Source: DAOSEC01 sp035362935 (GTDB lineage Bacteria; Bacillota_I; Bacilli_A; ML615J-28; CAG-313). Taken from it: a DNA stretch of 63,898 nucleotides. The stretch lies in assembly GCA_035362935.1 (NCBI GenBank), contig DAOSEC010000010.1, positions 1 to 63,898 of the forward strand. The letters are read 5' to 3'. The notes under the pieces are model-generated. The model made no database searches. It was not told the DNA's origin and worked only from the letters and a program-made list of their open reading frames with translations. Of this stretch, positions 61,024-63,898 are shown in pieces. Each line of letters begins with the position of its first letter. Position 1 is the first letter of the stretch. The translations under genes were made by a program, and so were the position numbers.

Positions 61024-62226
61024 ATGAAATATAATACCATAGAAGAAATTATTCAAGGGTTAAAAGCCAATGAAGTAATAATGATTGTTGATGATGACAA
61101 CAGTGATGATGTTGGTGTGTTAGCAACTACAGCTACAGGCATTAACGAATCTATTATCAATCAAATGATTGAAATAGCACACGACGAAATCATGTTTGCA
61201 TCCGAACCAGAATGTTTTACAAGATTAAACATTCCAGCAGCATTTGAACGCCAAATTATCACTAAAAAAGAGGAGCAAGTCATTACAATTGATATAGCAG
61301 ATAAAGTAGCTCCAAAAGCAAATCATTTTGCTTCCATGATCAAACACTTAATTTCACCAGATGCACAAAGCTGTGATTTTGTACGTCCAGGTGCGTTGAC
61401 TGTGATTCGTTCACGTATGGGTGGAGTATTAAAGCGAGCAGGACACCCAGAGGCAGCTGTTGACTTAGCGAAACTTGCGGGAGTATATCCAGCAGGAGTG
61501 TTTGTTCGACTTGTAGACAAAGATGGTAATGCACTTTCTAAGCAAAAATTAGATGATATTGCTTCCAAATATGACTTTAAAGTGATTGCCATATCAGCAA
61601 TCATAGCTTATCGTAAACAAACTGAAAATTTAATCAAACGCGCTGCTGAAGCAAACCTTCCAACTTCTCATGGAGAGTTTCGTATGATTGGGTTTGAGAA
61701 TGCAACCAATGGTGAACACCATGTTGCCTTGGTAAAGGGAAACATTTCGCCAAACGATGAAGTATTGGTGCGTGTACATTCTGAGTGTTTAACTGGGGAT
61801 GCTTTTGGTTCTATGAAATGCGATTGTGGAGAACAACTTCAGGCTGCTTTAGATAAGATTGATGAAGAAGGCAAAGGAATATTACTTTACATGCGGCAAG
61901 AAGGCAGAGGGATTGGTCTTATTAATAAGATTAAAGCCTATGCATTACAAGATCAAGGAATGGACACTGTTGATGCAAACCTCGCTTTGGGATTTGATGA
62001 AGACTTAAGAGATTATGGAATTGGTGCTCAAATACTATCCGATTTAGGTGTGCGTAAAGTTAGACTAATGACCAACAATCCACTCAAGCTAAAAGGATTA
62101 ACCGGTCATGGGATTGAAATTGTATCAAGAGAGCCGATTCAACTAAATCATAATGAAAGAAATGAACACTACATGAGAACCAAAAAAGAGCGTATGGGAC
62201 ACATGTTAAAGTTCAAACAACAATAA
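61024..62226 (+). CDS. ribBA: RibBA: GTP cyclohydrolase II with degenerate DHBP synthase half
   Basis: A 400-residue fusion. The C-terminal half (about 205-400) is an intact GTP cyclohydrolase II: VRVHSECLTGD, zinc cysteines in KCDCGEQL, RQEGRGIGLINKIKAYALQD and NNPLKLKGL. The N-terminal half aligns to 3,4-dihydroxy-2-butanone-4-phosphate synthase but has lost key residues: the acidic DDExRENEGD loop reads VDDDNSDDVGVLA, RPGH reads RPGA, and the late Glu of CEL/CEI is Arg (VRLVDKDG). The RAGHPEA His is kept. DHBP synthesis by this half is doubtful. Confidence 0.93.
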   Translation: MKYNTIEEIIQGLKANEVIMIVDDDNSDDVGVLATTATGINESIINQMIEIAHDEIMFASEPECFTRLNIPAAFERQIITKKEEQVITIDIADKVAPKANHFASMIKHLISPDAQSCDFVRPGALTVIRSRMGGVLKRAGHPEAAVDLAKLAGVYPAGVFVRLVDKDGNALSKQKLDDIASKYDFKVIAISAIIAYRKQTENLIKRAAEANLPTSHGEFRMIGFENATNGEHHVALVKGNISPNDEVLVRVHSECLTGDAFGSMKCDCGEQLQAALDKIDEEGKGILLYMRQEGRGIGLINKIKAYALQDQGMDTVDANLALGFDEDLRDYGIGAQILSDLGVRKVRLMTNNPLKLKGLTGHGIEIVSREPIQLNHNERNEHYMRTKKERMGHMLKFKQQ

Positions 62227-62894
62227 TGAAACAATATCGCTTAATACCAAGTGATGTTCGAACAATTGTGTTTGATTGGGATGGTACGCTACATGAAAGT
62301 ATGCATATTTACAAACCAGCATTTATAAAAGCATATGACTATTTGGTAAAACATAAAATTGCTCAAAAGAAGGTATGGGAGAATAGCGAAATAGAGGCAT
62401 TTTTGGGAAAAAATCCAAAAGAAATGTGGGAATCGTTTACTCCAAAACTATCTTCAAATACGATTGAAAAAGTTAGCACAATCATTTCAAAACATATGCT
62501 AACACTAATAAAAAAAAGGAAAGCTAAATTATACGATGGTGCACTTGATGTGTTAAGAGAACTCAAACGCAATGGTTTCGTTTTAGTATATTTGAGCAAT
62601 TCAAAAACATACTACATGGAAGCGATGAGGGAAGCATTTCACTTAGATGAGTTTTTTGATTTTATGCAATGCTCAGAGATGTATGACTACATTCCAAAAC
62701 CAGAGATATTAAAAAAAATCAAATCAGTACTCCCTCAAAAAATATTAATGGTAGGAGATCGCTACTTAGATATTGATACAGGCGTAGAAAATGGAGCTCA
62801 TACCATTGGATGCTTGTATGGTTATGGAACCATGGAAGAGTTAAATCGCGCGGACAATCATATAAAATCAATACTTGAATTAATTAAAGTGTAA
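62226..62894 (+). CDS. HAD-superfamily hydrolase
   Basis: A 222-residue phosphatase. HAD motif I FDWDGTLHES (nucleophile and general-acid Asp), motif II in VYLSNSKTY, and motif IV MVGDRYLDIDTG. An alpha-helical cap sits at about 25-95. The start ATG overlaps the ribBA stop by one base, so translation is coupled. The riboflavin pathway needs a HAD phosphatase after RibD for the ribitylaminouracil phosphate, which this gene could supply. Other HAD substrates are equally possible by sequence alone. Confidence 0.85.
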   Translation: MKQYRLIPSDVRTIVFDWDGTLHESMHIYKPAFIKAYDYLVKHKIAQKKVWENSEIEAFLGKNPKEMWESFTPKLSSNTIEKVSTIISKHMLTLIKKRKAKLYDGALDVLRELKRNGFVLVYLSNSKTYYMEAMREAFHLDEFFDFMQCSEMYDYIPKPEILKKIKSVLPQKILMVGDRYLDIDTGVENGAHTIGCLYGYGTMEELNRADNHIKSILELIKV

Positions 62895-62898
62895 ACTG

Positions 62899-62927
62899 AA
62901 AGAAAGCATTAGATGCTTTCTTTTTTA
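62899..62927 (+). terminator. Terminator of the rib operon
   Basis: AGAAAGCAT-tag-ATGCTTTCT followed by a T-run. Confidence 0.9.
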
Positions 62928-62977
62928 ATGATTTGGTTTGATTATATTTATGTATTATGGTAAACTATTTGTGCGTT

Positions 62978-63068
62978 GGAGGAATACCCAAGGGGCTGAA
63001 GGGGCTGGCTTGGAAAGCTAGTAGATCGATAACACGATGCAGGGGTTCAAATCCCCTTTCCTCCGCCA
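62978..63068 (+). tRNA. tRNA-Ser(GGA)
   Basis: A class II tRNA of 91 bases with encoded CCA. Acceptor GGAGGAA pairs with TTCCTCC, discriminator G. The anticodon arm CTGGC-TTGGAAA-GCTAG reads GGA. A long variable arm (TAGATCGATAACACGATGC) is followed by the T-arm AGGGG-TTCAAAT-CCCCT. Confidence 0.96.
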
Positions 63069-63080
63069 TATAACAAGCAT

Positions 63081-63112
63081 AGGTTTGATACAATTGTGTC
63101 AAGCCTTTTTTC
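63081..63112 (+). terminator. tRNA-Ser terminator
   Basis: AGGTTTGATACA-attg-TGTGTCAAGCCT pairs over twelve positions with G-T wobbles and is followed by six T. Between it and the IS end at 63254 nothing is recognised. Confidence 0.75.
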
Positions 63113-63253
63113 TGTGCAGAAAGGGTGATTTCTCCCTATATTCAAGACTTTAAATTATTTATTATTACTGTGACTAAAGACAAGAATGTTTTTTTAAGAA
63201 ATGAGCTATTAACGCTTCACACGATTACTCAATTATTTACACGTTTACTAAAC

Positions 63254-63898
63254 TGAATTGATACCATTTTCTTGTACTTTATGTTCTTTGTAGTTATTGT
63301 ATCATTTATTGATTCATGAGTCTATATTGGATAGGTGAATACCCGCCTAGCGTTAGTTTAATTCTTTCGTGATTATACCAATAGATATACTCATCAATTG
63401 TTCTAATTAAATCAGAAAAAGATTTAACTTTTTATAAATAGATTGTTTCACACTTAAGTGTCCCAAAGAAACTCTCAACTACTGCATTATCATAAGCATT
63501 CCCTTTAGCACTCATGGATTGAGTAAATGATGATTTCTTAAGGTAATTACGATATTTAGGAGATTGATATAGAATACCTTGATCAGAGTGTATGAGTAGC
63601 TTAGATAAGTCTTCATTTGGGTTGATTGCTTCCTTAAGAGTTTTTAGAATCAAGTCTTGATTTTGACTCCTAGAAATTTGGTATGCTTTGACTTCACCAT
63701 TGTAAAGATCTTGGATGACGGATAGATATAACCGTTTACGATTGAATCTAAATTCTGTTACATCTGTGACCCATGCTAGATTGGGATCTTCTTTTTTGAA
63801 GTCTCTTTTTAAAAGATTTGGTGTGATTTTATTCGATATTTGTGAGATATAGCGATATCTCTTTTTTCTTACCTTGCAGACGATATGTAGCTCTTTCA
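63254..63898 (-). mobile_element. IS3-family element, truncated by the window edge
   Basis: The right terminus is TGAATTGATACC at 63254, resembling the end of the IS remnant at 318. The transposase gene reads leftward from beyond the window edge. The element's other end lies outside. Its transposase frame carries an internal stop, so this copy is probably inactive. Confidence 0.75.
63306..63898 (-). pseudogene. IS3-family transposase (OrfB), partial, with in-frame stop
   Basis: The frame is open from the window edge and contains the DDE integrase core: AWVTDVTEFRF with the first Asp, LIHSDQGILYQSPKY with the second, and MSAKGNAYDNAVVESFFGTLKCE with the catalytic Glu. A TAA at 63432-63434 interrupts it after KCETIYL. 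The same frame then goes on with KSFSDLIRTIDEYIYWYNHERIKLTLGGYSPIQYR, the normal family C-terminus, to a stop at 63306. The N-terminal HTH lies outside the window. Confidence 0.85.

Noticed and set aside
1..63898. Use of UGA as Trp (mycoplasma code).
   Set aside because: Several well-recognised proteins end at TGA at the expected length and their Trp codons are TGG.

Overview
The window is AT-rich DNA from a low-GC, Gram-positive-like (monoderm) bacterium. The mix of genes suits a free-living, fermentative relative of the Mollicutes, of the Acholeplasma / Candidatus Izemoplasma kind. Supporting signs are a Mycoplasma-like tmRNA tag ending in NQQLSYAV, a degenerate CIRCE operator in front of lon, an NAD-linked [FeFe]-hydrogenase locus and a Na+-NQR/Rnf-like operon. 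Several genes end in TGA (for example 25398-25400 and the GH2 gene) and Trp is written TGG, so the code is the standard bacterial one and not the Mycoplasma UGA=Trp code. The taxonomic placement is inference.

Positions 1 to about 7966 look like the end of an integrated mobile island. It holds an IS3-family remnant, two tandem paralogues of unknown function, a serine recombinase, a soluble FtsH-like AAA+/M41 protease, a tyrosine recombinase, a 1.3-kb non-coding block dense in inverted and tandem repeats, and an XRE-type regulator. It stops at a bare 3' half of a tRNA-Arg(TCT) gene followed by a terminator. This is what one chromosome-element junction of a tRNA-targeting element looks like. The intact tRNA would lie left of the window.

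From 8.0 to 29.4 kb is core chromosome: a LemA/TPM pair, galT with a GH2 glycosidase, a serine-palmitoyltransferase-like enzyme, trigger factor, Lon, SecG, RNase R, SmpB and tmRNA, a broken membrane-protein gene, a DMT transporter, an MBL-fold hydrolase, an SRAP protein, and an nqrBCDEF-type operon without nqrA. From 29.4 to 47.5 kb there is an ABC/FtsX-like exporter, a large acidic lipoprotein, a GNAT-like protein, a DUF819 transporter, an old yellow enzyme, ExoIII, tRNA-Val, an alkaline phosphatase, a CBS protein, a heliorhodopsin followed by a SOUL-family protein, a GPH sugar transporter, a frameshifted acyltransferase, and two adjacent polyprenol/phytol-kinase-like membrane enzymes.

From 47.7 to 56.2 kb is a hydrogenase locus: HydC-, HydB- and HydA-type subunits with an embedded module of two DRTGG proteins, two GHKL ATPases, a PHP protein and a small 2Fe-2S protein, ending in an ABC binding protein and permease. 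Maf, a MurQ/GCKR-like double-SIS protein, a Gfo/Idh/MocA oxidoreductase, a riboflavin operon (ribD, ribBA with a degenerate DHBP-synthase half, a HAD phosphatase) and tRNA-Ser follow. The right edge cuts a decayed IS3-family element.

Possible links: NADH and ferredoxin from fermentation could be reoxidised by HydABC and used by the Nqr-like pump. The flavin genes would feed both complexes. The most notable item is the heliorhodopsin beside a predicted haem-binding SOUL protein.
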